From Blastomonas sp. AAP53 (GTDB lineage Bacteria > Pseudomonadota > Alphaproteobacteria > Sphingomonadales > Sphingomonadaceae), in assembly GCF_000331245.1 (NCBI RefSeq), contig NZ_ANFZ01000006.1, positions 62,001 to 126,000 on the forward strand: DNA of 64,000 nt. The letters run 5' to 3'. The notes beneath the pieces are model-generated. The model did not search any database and was not told where the DNA came from. It was given only the letters and a program-made list of their open reading frames with translations. How positions within the stretch are numbered: position 1 is the stretch's first letter; every line of letters begins with the position of its first letter. This document shows positions 24,492 through 33,214 of the stretch, in pieces. Made by a program: the position numbers and the translations under genes.

Positions 24492-27047
24492 GTGAGCGAG
24501 ATTTTCCGCGTTGCGATCATCGGGTCGGGCCCAGCGGGCAAGAGCGCCGCTGGTCGTGCGGCCAGCCTGGGCATGAGCCACATCCTGCTCGAAAAGACCG
24601 ATCACCTTTCGGACACCATCTACAAATACCAGAAGGGCAAGCACGTGATGGCCACGCCATCGCAGCTGGTCCTGCGCTCCGACCAGGAGTTCGAGGCAGG
24701 CAAGCGCGAGGCGATCCTCGAAAAATGGAACGCGCGCACCAGGGAACTGGGCGTCAATGTGAAGTTCAATGCCGAGGCCAAGGCGATCCGGGGCACTGGC
24801 CCAGCGATCGAAGGGAGCGTGCATGTCATCGAACAGCGCGCGCGCGATGGCTCTGTCACCAAAAAGGAAATCCAGCGCTACGCCCCGCCCTATGAGATCG
24901 AGCTGACCAACGGCGAAAAGATCATGGCGGAAAACGTCGTCTTCGCCATCGGCACGCAGGGCAACCCCAACCGCATGCGCTGCCCGGGCGGTGATCTGCC
25001 GCATGTGCAGTATCAGCTGGATGACCCCACCGAATATGTCGACGAGCATATCGTCGTCATCGGCGCGGGCGATGCGGGGATCGAGAACGCGCGCGGCCTG
25101 GCCGAAGATTCGGCGCAGGGCAACGTCGTCACCATCGTCAGCCGCGGCCCGGAAGCGACCAGCCCCAAGGAGTCCTTCCCCACTGCCAAGGAAGCCAATG
25201 CGCTGGCGCTGCTGGGCGATCGCAATGCCGGCAAGCTCAACATCCGCTTCGAGACCGATACCGCCAGTGTCGAGCCGGGCTGGATCACCTTCAGCACCCG
25301 CGATGGCGAAGAGCGGGTGCGCTGTGACCGGATCATTGCGCGCATCGGCTCTGCCCCGCCGCGCGCGTTCATCGAGGAATGCGGCATCGCGTTCACCAGC
25401 GCCGACCGGCTCGCGTTCCCGCAATTGTCGCCGGTGTTCGAATCGACCGCGCCGGGGATTTTCGTCATCGGCGCGCTGGCAGGCTATCCGCTGATCAAGC
25501 ACTGCATGAACCAGGGCTATGACGTCATCGAGTTCATCAACGGCAATACCGAACTGAAGCCGGCGGACGAGCCGATCCTCGAGGCCAAGTTCCGCGACCT
25601 CCCGGGGCGCAAGTCGGTGGCCGAATGGCTCGATCTGCTGCGCGAGAACGTCACCATCCTCAACGGCATGAACCCGCTGCAGATGCGCGAGTTCATGCTC
25701 GATTCGGATGCCAAGTTCTACCGCAAGGGCGACGTGATCTTCGAACGCGCAGCCCCCGGATCGTCGCTGTTTGCGATCGCGCAAGGCTCGGTCGCGGTGC
25801 AGATTGACCCCAATGACACATCGAAGACCGTGCCGATCGGCCAGGGATCGATCTTTGGCGAGGTCGGCCTGATTTCGGGCCGGCGCCGCGGTGCGACGAT
25901 CATTGCTGCCGAGGACACGATCTGCGTGGAAATCTCGCGCAACGCCGCATTGAAGCTGCAGAGCCAGGTGCCCACCGCCAAGAAGGCGATCGAGCGCATC
26001 TCGACCGAACGCCTGCTGCTCCAGATGTTCGGCTCCGGCTTGAAGCCCGCCGACATTGCCGAGGTGGTGCAGACCAGCAAGATCCGCCAGATCAAGCCGG
26101 GCGAGGCGATCTTGAAGGAAGGCGACGAGGGTACCGAGATCTATGTGATCCGGGTGGGATCGATGATCGTGGAGAAGGAGATCGGCGGAAAGCCGGTGTT
26201 CCTCTCCTATCTTCCCGCAGGCTCGTATGTCGGCGAAATGGCGCTGATCGCAGGCGGACGGCGCACCGCGACGGTGAAGGCGGCAATCAAGTCCGAGGTC
26301 ATCCAGATCGACGGCGATGCCTTCAAGAAGGTGCTTGAGGCCAACCCCGAGCTGCTCAAGCGCGCCAAGCGCGACATGGCCAGCCGCCAGGACATCAACG
26401 CGTTCATCGAGGCGAAGAAGGACAGCTTCTCGGGCGTGGTCGACATGTATTCGGGGGTTGCCAACTTCCTGGTCGAGAACGGCATCGGCGAGGCGACCGA
26501 CGTGCTGCTGATCGACGAGACGTTGTGCGTGGGCTGCGACAATTGCGAAAAGGCGTGTGCCGATAGCCATGACGGCCTGTCGCGGCTCGATCGCGAGGCC
26601 GGGCGCACCTATGCGCACCTGCACGTGCCGACCAGCTGCCGCCATTGCGAACATCCGCACTGCATGGCCGATTGCCCGCCCAACGCCATCAACCGCGGCC
26701 CCGATGGCGAGGTGTACATCAACGATACCTGCATCGGCTGCGGCAACTGCCAGCGCAACTGCCCTTATGGGGTTATCCGCATGGACAAGGTGCCGCCGAA
26801 GAAGCCGGGCCTGTTGTCCTGGCTGTTCTTCGGCTTTGGTCCGGGTCCGGGCGAGCCAAGCAAGAAATGGTCCTATGCCAACAGCGAGCCCGGAGTCGAA
26901 AAGCCCAAGAAGGCGATCAAGTGCGACATGTGCGCCGGCATCGAGGGCGGCCCCAGCTGTGTGCGCGCCTGCCCGACGGGCGCTGCCATCCGCGTCGCGC
27001 CCGACGAGTTCCTGACCGTCGCCCGGCTCGAGCAGGAGGAGGCTTGA
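24492..27047 (+). CDS. FAD/NAD(P) reductase - two cNMP-binding domains - 4x[4Fe-4S] ferredoxin fusion
   Basis: 851-residue soluble cytosolic protein with three modules. Residues 1-320: a thioredoxin-reductase-like flavin fold with the FAD motif IGSGPAG (10-16) and the NAD(P) motif IGAGDAG (about 189-195), but no redox CxxC, so it should pass electrons on rather than reduce a disulfide. Residues about 398-510 and 520-620: two cyclic-nucleotide-binding domains whose phosphate cassettes read FGEVGLISGRRRGAT and VGEMALIAGGRRTAT; both keep the Glu and Arg that hold the cyclic phosphate. Residues about 679-835: a DmsB-type ferredoxin with 16 cysteines (CVGCDNCEKAC, CRHCEHPHCMADC, CIGCGNCQRNC, CDMC...CVRAC) for four [4Fe-4S] clusters. 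GTG start with GGGGGA upstream. The domains are seen; NAD(P)H oxidation gated by cAMP or cGMP is inference. Confidence 0.9.
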   Translation: MSEIFRVAIIGSGPAGKSAAGRAASLGMSHILLEKTDHLSDTIYKYQKGKHVMATPSQLVLRSDQEFEAGKREAILEKWNARTRELGVNVKFNAEAKAIRGTGPAIEGSVHVIEQRARDGSVTKKEIQRYAPPYEIELTNGEKIMAENVVFAIGTQGNPNRMRCPGGDLPHVQYQLDDPTEYVDEHIVVIGAGDAGIENARGLAEDSAQGNVVTIVSRGPEATSPKESFPTAKEANALALLGDRNAGKLNIRFETDTASVEPGWITFSTRDGEERVRCDRIIARIGSAPPRAFIEECGIAFTSADRLAFPQLSPVFESTAPGIFVIGALAGYPLIKHCMNQGYDVIEFINGNTELKPADEPILEAKFRDLPGRKSVAEWLDLLRENVTILNGMNPLQMREFMLDSDAKFYRKGDVIFERAAPGSSLFAIAQGSVAVQIDPNDTSKTVPIGQGSIFGEVGLISGRRRGATIIAAEDTICVEISRNAALKLQSQVPTAKKAIERISTERLLLQMFGSGLKPADIAEVVQTSKIRQIKPGEAILKEGDEGTEIYVIRVGSMIVEKEIGGKPVFLSYLPAGSYVGEMALIAGGRRTATVKAAIKSEVIQIDGDAFKKVLEANPELLKRAKRDMASRQDINAFIEAKKDSFSGVVDMYSGVANFLVENGIGEATDVLLIDETLCVGCDNCEKACADSHDGLSRLDREAGRTYAHLHVPTSCRHCEHPHCMADCPPNAINRGPDGEVYINDTCIGCGNCQRNCPYGVIRMDKVPPKKPGLLSWLFFGFGPGPGEPSKKWSYANSEPGVEKPKKAIKCDMCAGIEGGPSCVRACPTGAAIRVAPDEFLTVARLEQEEA

Positions 27048-27050
27048 CCC

Positions 27051-27962
27051 ATGGCTAGCAAGGCCCAGCCCGCAGCGCCGCCCGTGCGCAGGAAGACCAC
27101 CGGTCGTCAGCGCAATTCGATGCATGACGGCTTTTTGCGGCACAAGAACTTCCGCTGGATGAAGATCGCCACGGTGCTGTCGATCACCTGCCTGGTCAGC
27201 TATTTCCTCGTGGACGTGCAGCCGCGCCACAATGGCGGGTCGTGGTATGGCTATACCCTGGGCACCATCGGCGCCTTGCTGATCGTTTGGCTCACCTGCC
27301 TTGGCATGCGCAAGCGCGCGATCACGCCGGGGGGCTGGTCCTTGAAGGCCTGGACCAGCGCGCACGTGTATCTGGGGCTGAGCCTCATCGTCATCGGCAC
27401 GCTGCACACCGGCTTCCAGCTGGGTTGGAACGTGCACACTTTGGCCTGGTCGCTGATGATGATCGTGATCATCTCCGGCATCGTCGGCATCTATTTTTAC
27501 GCGACGCTGCCCGATAACCTGTCGAACAACCGGGCAGACAGTGACGGCGCGGTGACCGAGCGGATGATGATCGAGCAGCTGCGCTCGCTCGACCGCCAGT
27601 TGCACGATGCCGCCCAGCCGCTCGATCCTGGCCAGGCCGCCCTGGTGCAGGCCTCGCTCGAGCAGGACCCGTTCGACGGCAATTTCTTCCAGCGCATCGG
27701 CAACAGTTACGGTGGCTGCGAAACCCGCAAGGCGATGGCCGAGTTGCGACGGCTACGCGCCTATCAGCCGCGCATGGGCGATGACCCGCTCGACAAGGTC
27801 GATGGGCTTTTGCAGCGCAAGGAATCGACTCTGGCGCGGCTGCGCAAGCATCTGCAGATCAAGGCGATGCTGCAGGTCTGGCTGTACGTGCACGTGCCGA
27901 TGACGTTTGCGCTGCTTGCGGCGCTCTCCGCCCATATCTTCAGCGTGTTTTTCTATTGGTGA
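27051..27962 (+). CDS. Multi-pass membrane protein, probable b-type cytochrome
   Basis: 303 residues, starting 3 bp after the fusion gene and preceded by a GGAGG site. Four hydrophobic helices occupy about residues 41-150 and a fifth about 275-302; a charged, helix-forming segment (about 151-270) lies between helices four and five. Histidines sit in or beside the helices: SAHVYLG and TLHTGF in helix three, VHTLAW at helix four, YVHVPMT and SAHIFSVF in helix five. This fits bis-histidine haem b ligation across the membrane, though I cannot name the family. Its place between a cytosolic ferredoxin fusion and a periplasmic multihaem protein suggests a transmembrane electron relay. Confidence 0.75.
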   Translation: MASKAQPAAPPVRRKTTGRQRNSMHDGFLRHKNFRWMKIATVLSITCLVSYFLVDVQPRHNGGSWYGYTLGTIGALLIVWLTCLGMRKRAITPGGWSLKAWTSAHVYLGLSLIVIGTLHTGFQLGWNVHTLAWSLMMIVIISGIVGIYFYATLPDNLSNNRADSDGAVTERMMIEQLRSLDRQLHDAAQPLDPGQAALVQASLEQDPFDGNFFQRIGNSYGGCETRKAMAELRRLRAYQPRMGDDPLDKVDGLLQRKESTLARLRKHLQIKAMLQVWLYVHVPMTFALLAALSAHIFSVFFYW

Positions 27963-28008
27963 TCGCAGGTCCGGGGGCGGGGTTTCGGCAAGTTTTGGGG
28001 GCAGTTTC

Positions 28009-29880
28009 ATGATGTTTATCGTCCGCCAGGTCGCCTTGAAGGCAGACGGCAGCGAGATTGTCCGCCAGACCGAAGTGGCGGGCGAAGAGCTCTTCATCGG
28101 TCGCAATGCCAGCAACGGCGTCCACCTGCCCGATCTGGCGGTCAATCCCGTGCATGCGCGCGTCGAGCGGCGCGGCGGCGAATTGTTCATCACATCGCAG
28201 TCGCAGCAGCCGTTCGATATCGATGGCCGCAGCGTGGAATCGACGAAAATCGATATCGCGCGCGGCGCGGAATTGCGTTTTGGCGGTCACATCATCGCGG
28301 TGGGGGCAGAGGGCGATGCGGTGACGCTCACCGTCCGCCGGATCGAGGCGGTGTCCGACAGCGCCGAGGACAAGGACGAGGCAGCGATCTATTCGCTCAA
28401 GGGCCTGCTGCCGGGCAAAAGGATGAGCGCCTGGGGCTTTGCGCTGCTGGTGCTGATCGCGTGCCTCGCCTGGCCGGTCTATACCTGGTCCAGCTACAAG
28501 GATTTGGCGTACAAGGAAAAAGTGTCGCGTCCCGCCGGTTTCCATGCCGACGGCCTGTGGTCATCGGGCAAGATGAGCCAGGCGCACAAGACGCTGAAGG
28601 ACGATTGCCAGGCCTGCCATGTCGATGCGTTCGTGTCGGTTCGCGACAACGCCTGCATGACCTGCCATGAAAAGGACGCAGGGCCGCACGCGCCAATGAC
28701 GCGGCAGCTCACCGCGCGCGGGGACCCCACCGGATTTGCCGCCTTCACCCGATTCGTCGCGACCAGTTTCAACAAACCGGCGGGGCGCTGTGTCGAATGT
28801 CACACCGAGCATGAGGGGGCAGGTGCTATGCAGCCCACTCAGCAACGATTCTGTGCTGAATGCCACGACGGGATGGACACGCGCTTGACCAATACCAAGC
28901 TCGATAACGCCGCCGATTTCGGCAATGCGCATCCGCAGTTCCAGCCTGCGGTGCTGGTGCGTCCGCTCGTCGGCGATGACTCCAAGGCTCCGCGCAAGCG
29001 CATCTCGCTCGACAAGCGCCCCCGCGAAAACAATGGCCTGAAATTCCCGCACGACCTGCATCTCGCAAAGACCGGCGGTGTGGCGCAGATGGGGCGGCGG
29101 CTGTCTGCCAAATACGATTTTGGCGATGCGCTCGAATGCTCCGATTGTCATGAGGCGGACAAGAACAATGTCGGCTTTGTAGCCGTCGACATGGAGAAGA
29201 GCTGTGCGATGTGCCACAGCTTGGCTTTCGACAAGATCGGCGGCACCTATCGCACGTTGCGTCATGGCGAGCCCGAGCAGGTAAAGGCCGATCTGCGCGC
29301 CTTCTACCGTTCCACGCCGCCTGCACGCCCGATCAACCTGGGCAGTCTGGCCCGGCAACGGCCCGGTGTGGTGAATTCCAGGCGCACGGCGGCGGATTAT
29401 GCCCGCGCGGTCAACTTCCGCGGAGGCCGGGCCGATCAGGCGATCCGCCAGGTCTTCAGCCGGGGCGGCGCGTGCTACGACTGCCATGTCGTGGTGCCGC
29501 CTTCGTCATCGGGAGCGCTCGACTTCCGCATCGCACCGGTCGCGCAGACCAGCCGTTATCTGCAGAAGGGCTGGTTCACGCATGACGCGCACGACAAGGA
29601 AGAGTGCACCAGCTGCCACCTTGCCGAAACGTCGAAGGACGCAACCGATCTGCTTCTGCCCGGCATCAAGAATTGCCGCACCTGCCATGTGGGTGAAACC
29701 GGTGAGTCGCTGATCAAGGTGAAGAAACCGGTCGAATCGACCTGCGCAATGTGTCACGATTACCATGCCGACAAGGGGGCTCCATGGCTGCTTCGCGAGC
29801 AAGACAAGAAGAAAAAGCGGCCAGAGATCACGGCGGCGATGGCGCATCCGGGCGGAGCGGGAGCCCGGTTGCGACGATAA
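28009..29880 (+). CDS. FHA domain - membrane anchor - decahaem cytochrome c
   Basis: 623 residues. Residues about 20-95 form an FHA domain (ELFIGRNASNGVHLPD, NPVHARVE with the conserved Asn-x-x-His turn), which binds phosphothreonine. One hydrophobic helix follows at about 141-160 and should anchor the protein with the FHA part inside the cell. The rest is periplasmic and holds ten CXXCH haem sites between residues 200 and 583: CQACH, CMTCH, CVECH, CAECH, CSDCH, CAMCH, CYDCH, CTSCH, CRTCH, CAMCH; spacing and extra histidines suggest a cytochrome c3/c7-like multihaem array. I start at ATG 28009 (GGGGG upstream), 46 bp after the membrane gene; the frame is open further upstream inside the neighbour. 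A phosphoprotein-sensing domain joined to a multihaem cytochrome is unusual. Confidence 0.9.
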   Translation: MMFIVRQVALKADGSEIVRQTEVAGEELFIGRNASNGVHLPDLAVNPVHARVERRGGELFITSQSQQPFDIDGRSVESTKIDIARGAELRFGGHIIAVGAEGDAVTLTVRRIEAVSDSAEDKDEAAIYSLKGLLPGKRMSAWGFALLVLIACLAWPVYTWSSYKDLAYKEKVSRPAGFHADGLWSSGKMSQAHKTLKDDCQACHVDAFVSVRDNACMTCHEKDAGPHAPMTRQLTARGDPTGFAAFTRFVATSFNKPAGRCVECHTEHEGAGAMQPTQQRFCAECHDGMDTRLTNTKLDNAADFGNAHPQFQPAVLVRPLVGDDSKAPRKRISLDKRPRENNGLKFPHDLHLAKTGGVAQMGRRLSAKYDFGDALECSDCHEADKNNVGFVAVDMEKSCAMCHSLAFDKIGGTYRTLRHGEPEQVKADLRAFYRSTPPARPINLGSLARQRPGVVNSRRTAADYARAVNFRGGRADQAIRQVFSRGGACYDCHVVVPPSSSGALDFRIAPVAQTSRYLQKGWFTHDAHDKEECTSCHLAETSKDATDLLLPGIKNCRTCHVGETGESLIKVKKPVESTCAMCHDYHADKGAPWLLREQDKKKKRPEITAAMAHPGGAGARLRR

Positions 29881-29924
29881 CCGGCGGCCCTGACGATGCC
29901 CAGAACGAAGGATCAAAGCCCCGG

Positions 29925-30773
29925 ATGCTGATTGCTCAGATTACCGATATTCATCTGGGCTTCGATCCGGACAATCCTGCCGAGTTCAATCGCAAGCGGC
30001 TGGATCAGGTCATCGCCATGTTGCGCGAGATGGACCCGATGCCGGACATGCTGCTGGCGACCGGCGACCTGATCGATCGCGGCGACGAGGACAGCTATCG
30101 TCGGCTGAAGAACGCGCTCTCCATCTGCCCTTTCCCGGTTTACATGTGCCTGGGCAATCACGACCAGCGCAACACCTTCCACGCACAATTTCCCGACGTG
30201 CCGATGGTCGATGGGTTCGTGCAATATGAGGTCGATGCCGGGCCCATCCGTTTGCTGGTGCTCGATACGCTCGAGGAAGGGCGGCATGGAGGCGCCTATT
30301 GCGAGGTTCGCGCCGATTGGCTGCGCGCGCGGCTGGCCGAACAGAGCGATCGCCCGACGCTGATCGTCCAGCACCATCCGCCGATCGAGGTTGGGATCGA
30401 ATGGATGAACACGCACCCCGAAGAGCCCTGGGTGGAATGCTTGCGCGATTGCTTTGCCGGGCACAGCAACATCATCGGCATGGTGTGCGGCCATGTCCAC
30501 CGCGCGATCGTGAGCAGCTGGAGCGGCTTTCCCGTCGTGATCTGTCCATCGAGCGCGCCGCAGGTGGCGCTGGAGCTGGCGCCCATCGATCCCGACACGC
30601 CCGATGGTCGCAACATGATCATCGCCGATCCGCCTGCCTTTGCGCTACACTGGTGGAACGGGCGCGAGCTGATCACCCATTACGAGACCGCCGATGAGCA
30701 TGTCATGCTCGCCCGCTATGACGAGCGGATGCAGCCTCTGGTCCGCAGCCTGTTGGCGGAGCGGCCGGTTTAG
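29925..30773 (+). CDS. Class III cyclic-nucleotide phosphodiesterase (CpdA-like)
   Basis: 282-residue calcineurin-type metallophosphoesterase. The full metal site is present: DIH at residues 8-10, GDLIDRGD, GNHD (N78, H79), HH at 150-151 and GHVH (H190, H192). Order and length match CpdA, which opens 3',5'-cAMP to AMP in the cytosol; activity on cGMP or other phosphoesters is possible. ATG 29925 gives the family N-terminus MLIAQITDIHLG; the upstream extension of the frame overlaps the cytochrome gene and looks non-coding. Gap to the cytochrome gene is 44 bp, same strand, so they are probably one operon. Beside a protein with two cNMP-binding domains, it likely sets the local cyclic-nucleotide level. 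Confidence 0.88.
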   Translation: MLIAQITDIHLGFDPDNPAEFNRKRLDQVIAMLREMDPMPDMLLATGDLIDRGDEDSYRRLKNALSICPFPVYMCLGNHDQRNTFHAQFPDVPMVDGFVQYEVDAGPIRLLVLDTLEEGRHGGAYCEVRADWLRARLAEQSDRPTLIVQHHPPIEVGIEWMNTHPEEPWVECLRDCFAGHSNIIGMVCGHVHRAIVSSWSGFPVVICPSSAPQVALELAPIDPDTPDGRNMIIADPPAFALHWWNGRELITHYETADEHVMLARYDERMQPLVRSLLAERPV

Positions 30774-30931
30774 CGTCCCTGCTTTTCCCTCAAGGCTGGA
30801 GTTCTGATCACAGCCATGCGACCAGAGCGCATGGGCGAGGGGTCGCCGGTTGCGCGCATGTCCCCTTGCGACCCTCGCTGCGCTGCCCACATGAAGGACA
30901 GCGGACGGGGCTTCGGAACAAAGGGAACATC

Positions 30932-33103
30932 ATGGTGAAGACATTTCTGCTGATCGCAGCATCAGCGCTGGCAGTGGGCGCAGCGATGCCCGCGCTGGCA
31001 CAACAGGCAGCGCCGGTCGCAACCGATGCGCAATCGAAGCTGATCTATCAGGATTGGACCGGACCTTATGAGGGCGTGCCGCCGTGGGACCAGGTGTCCA
31101 CCGCCGCGTTTCCCGCCGCGATCCAGGCCGCGATGGACGAGCTGAAGGCCGAGTATGAGGTGATTGCCACCGACAAGAGCGAACCCACCTTCCAGAACAC
31201 CAACCTTGCGCTCGAAATGGCCGGCGACAAGATGGACCGGGTGTTCGCGATGTGGGGCGTCTATACCAGCAACCTGGCCGACAGGCAGGTCCGCGCGATG
31301 CAGGCCGAATGGGCGCCAAAGATCAGCAAGTTCTACAACGAATTGACGCTCGATCCGCGCATTCTGGCCCGCATCAAGTCGGTCTACGACCGTCGCGAGA
31401 CGCTGGGGCTCGATGCCCAGCAGATGCGGCTGCTCGAGCGTGATTATGACGGGCTGGTGCGCGGCGGTGCGCTGCTCGACGATGCCGCCAAGGCACAGCT
31501 GATCACGATCAACAGTGAACTGGCCGGGCTATATTCGACGTTCAACGAAAAACTGCAGGCCGATGAAGAGAAGTACCTCGTCATCACCGACAAGGCCGAG
31601 CTTGCGGGCCTGCCCGACAGCTTTGTCGCCTCGCTCAAATCGGCGGCGGAAGAGCGCAAGGTCGATGGCTGGGTGCTGGTCAACACCCGTTCGGTCATGC
31701 AGCCAGTGCTGGAGAACGCCACCAACCGGGCACTGCGCGAAAAAGTCTGGCGCTCGTACGTGATGCGCGGTGACAACAATGACGCCAACGATACCAACGC
31801 CACGATCGCGCAGATCCTCAAGCTGCGCCAGCAGCGTGCCGAACTGCTGGGTTTCAAGACCCACGCGCATCTGCGGATGGATGACACCATGGCCAAGGAT
31901 CCGGCACGCGCGATGGACCTGATGATGAAGGTCTGGCCCGCTGCGGTCGCCCGCGTGAAGCAGGAGGTCGCCGACATGCAGGCGGTGGCCGACAAGGAGG
32001 GCGCGGGCCTCAAGATCGAGCCCTGGGACTATCGCTTCTATTCGGAGAAGGTGCGCAAGGCGAAATACGATCTCGATCAGAACGAGATCAAGCCGTACTT
32101 CCAGCTGAGCAAGATGATCCAGGGCATGTTCGATGCCGCGGGCAAGCTCTATGATCTGGAGTTCAAGGAAAACACCGGCGAGGTTCCGGTCTTCCATCCC
32201 GATGTCACCACCTATGTCGTCACCAACAAGCTGACCGGCGAGAATGTCGGGCTGTTCTACATGGATGCCTATGCGCGCACCGGCAAACGGTCGGGTGCCT
32301 GGGCGACATCGTATCGCGCGCAGCAGCGGCTGGGCGGGGATCGCAACGTGCTAGCGTCGAACAACAACAATTTCGTCAAGCCCGCAGCGGGCGAGCCTGC
32401 GCTGATCAGCCTCGATGATGCGTCGACGCTGTTCCATGAGTTCGGCCATGCGCTGCATTCGCTGCTGACCGATATCGAATATCCCGGACTGCGGGGCACC
32501 CCGCGCGACTTTGTCGAATATCCCAGCCAGGTGAACGAGAACTGGCTTCTGACGCCTTACATCCTCAACACCTACGCGACGCACTACAAGACCGGCGAGC
32601 CGATCCCGGCGGAGCTGGTGAAGAAGATCAACGCCAGTGAGACCTTCAACCAGGGCTTCTCGACCGTCGAGTATCTGTCGTCGGCGATTGTCGACATGAA
32701 GCTGCACAACCGCACCGACCCTGTCGCCGATCCGCGCGCGTTCGAGAAGGCGACGCTGGCGGAAATCGGCATGCCGTCCGAGCTGGTCATGCGCCACCGG
32801 CTGCCGCAATTCGGGCACCTGTTCTCGTCGGACAGCTATTCGGCGGGCTATTACAGCTATCTGTGGTCCGAGACGATGGACGCCGATACCTGGGCCGCGT
32901 TCGAGGAATCGGGCGATGTGTGGAACCGCGACATCGCCGACAAGTTCCGCAAGACGCTGCTCTCCACCGGCAACGAGACCGAGCGGGTCGAGGCGTACCG
33001 TGCCTTCCGTGGGCGCGATCCTGACGTGAATGCGCTGCTCAAGCGGCGCGGTTTCCCCACCACCACAACGGCGGCGGCGACACCGACAGCGGATCGCGAC
33101 TGA
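30932..33103 (+). CDS. M3 family peptidyl-dipeptidase (Dcp-like)
   Basis: 723 residues. A signal peptide (VKTFLLIAASALAVGAAMPALA-Q) predicts export. The catalytic domain is of the thimet-oligopeptidase/Dcp type, with zinc motif HEFGH at residues 502-506 in LFHEFGHALHSLL and the downstream glutamate ligand expected in NENWLL. In sphingomonads such enzymes are periplasmic and remove C-terminal dipeptides. ATG 30932 follows an AAGGGAA site. The gene stands alone and is ended by a strong hairpin. Confidence 0.9.
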   Translation: MVKTFLLIAASALAVGAAMPALAQQAAPVATDAQSKLIYQDWTGPYEGVPPWDQVSTAAFPAAIQAAMDELKAEYEVIATDKSEPTFQNTNLALEMAGDKMDRVFAMWGVYTSNLADRQVRAMQAEWAPKISKFYNELTLDPRILARIKSVYDRRETLGLDAQQMRLLERDYDGLVRGGALLDDAAKAQLITINSELAGLYSTFNEKLQADEEKYLVITDKAELAGLPDSFVASLKSAAEERKVDGWVLVNTRSVMQPVLENATNRALREKVWRSYVMRGDNNDANDTNATIAQILKLRQQRAELLGFKTHAHLRMDDTMAKDPARAMDLMMKVWPAAVARVKQEVADMQAVADKEGAGLKIEPWDYRFYSEKVRKAKYDLDQNEIKPYFQLSKMIQGMFDAAGKLYDLEFKENTGEVPVFHPDVTTYVVTNKLTGENVGLFYMDAYARTGKRSGAWATSYRAQQRLGGDRNVLASNNNNFVKPAAGEPALISLDDASTLFHEFGHALHSLLTDIEYPGLRGTPRDFVEYPSQVNENWLLTPYILNTYATHYKTGEPIPAELVKKINASETFNQGFSTVEYLSSAIVDMKLHNRTDPVADPRAFEKATLAEIGMPSELVMRHRLPQFGHLFSSDSYSAGYYSYLWSETMDADTWAAFEESGDVWNRDIADKFRKTLLSTGNETERVEAYRAFRGRDPDVNALLKRRGFPTTTTAAATPTADRD

Positions 33104-33115
33104 TTGCATCGCACC

Positions 33116-33155
33116 AGCAAAGGTTTGGCGGGGCACGTCCCGTCAAACCTTTGCT
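33116..33155 (+). terminator. 17-bp hairpin after the M3 peptidase
   Basis: AGCAAAGGTTTGGCGGG (33116-33132) pairs with CCCGTCAAACCTTTGCT (33139-33155) over 17 positions including one G-T wobble, around a 6-nt loop. No T-run follows. Its position just after the stop codon argues for a terminator or 3' stabiliser. Confidence 0.65.
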
Positions 33156-33214
33156 AGGGGCAGGGCAACAGCAACTGGCTTGCCGGTCAGCGGGCGCGCG
33201 CTTATCTAGCCAGC

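Noticed and set aside
24321-27605. Very long open frame on the minus strand opposite the redox fusion gene
   Set aside because: It has no recognisable domain, is rich in His/Arg/Gln as expected of a shadow frame in GC-rich DNA, and lies opposite a gene with clear FAD, cNMP and Fe-S motifs.
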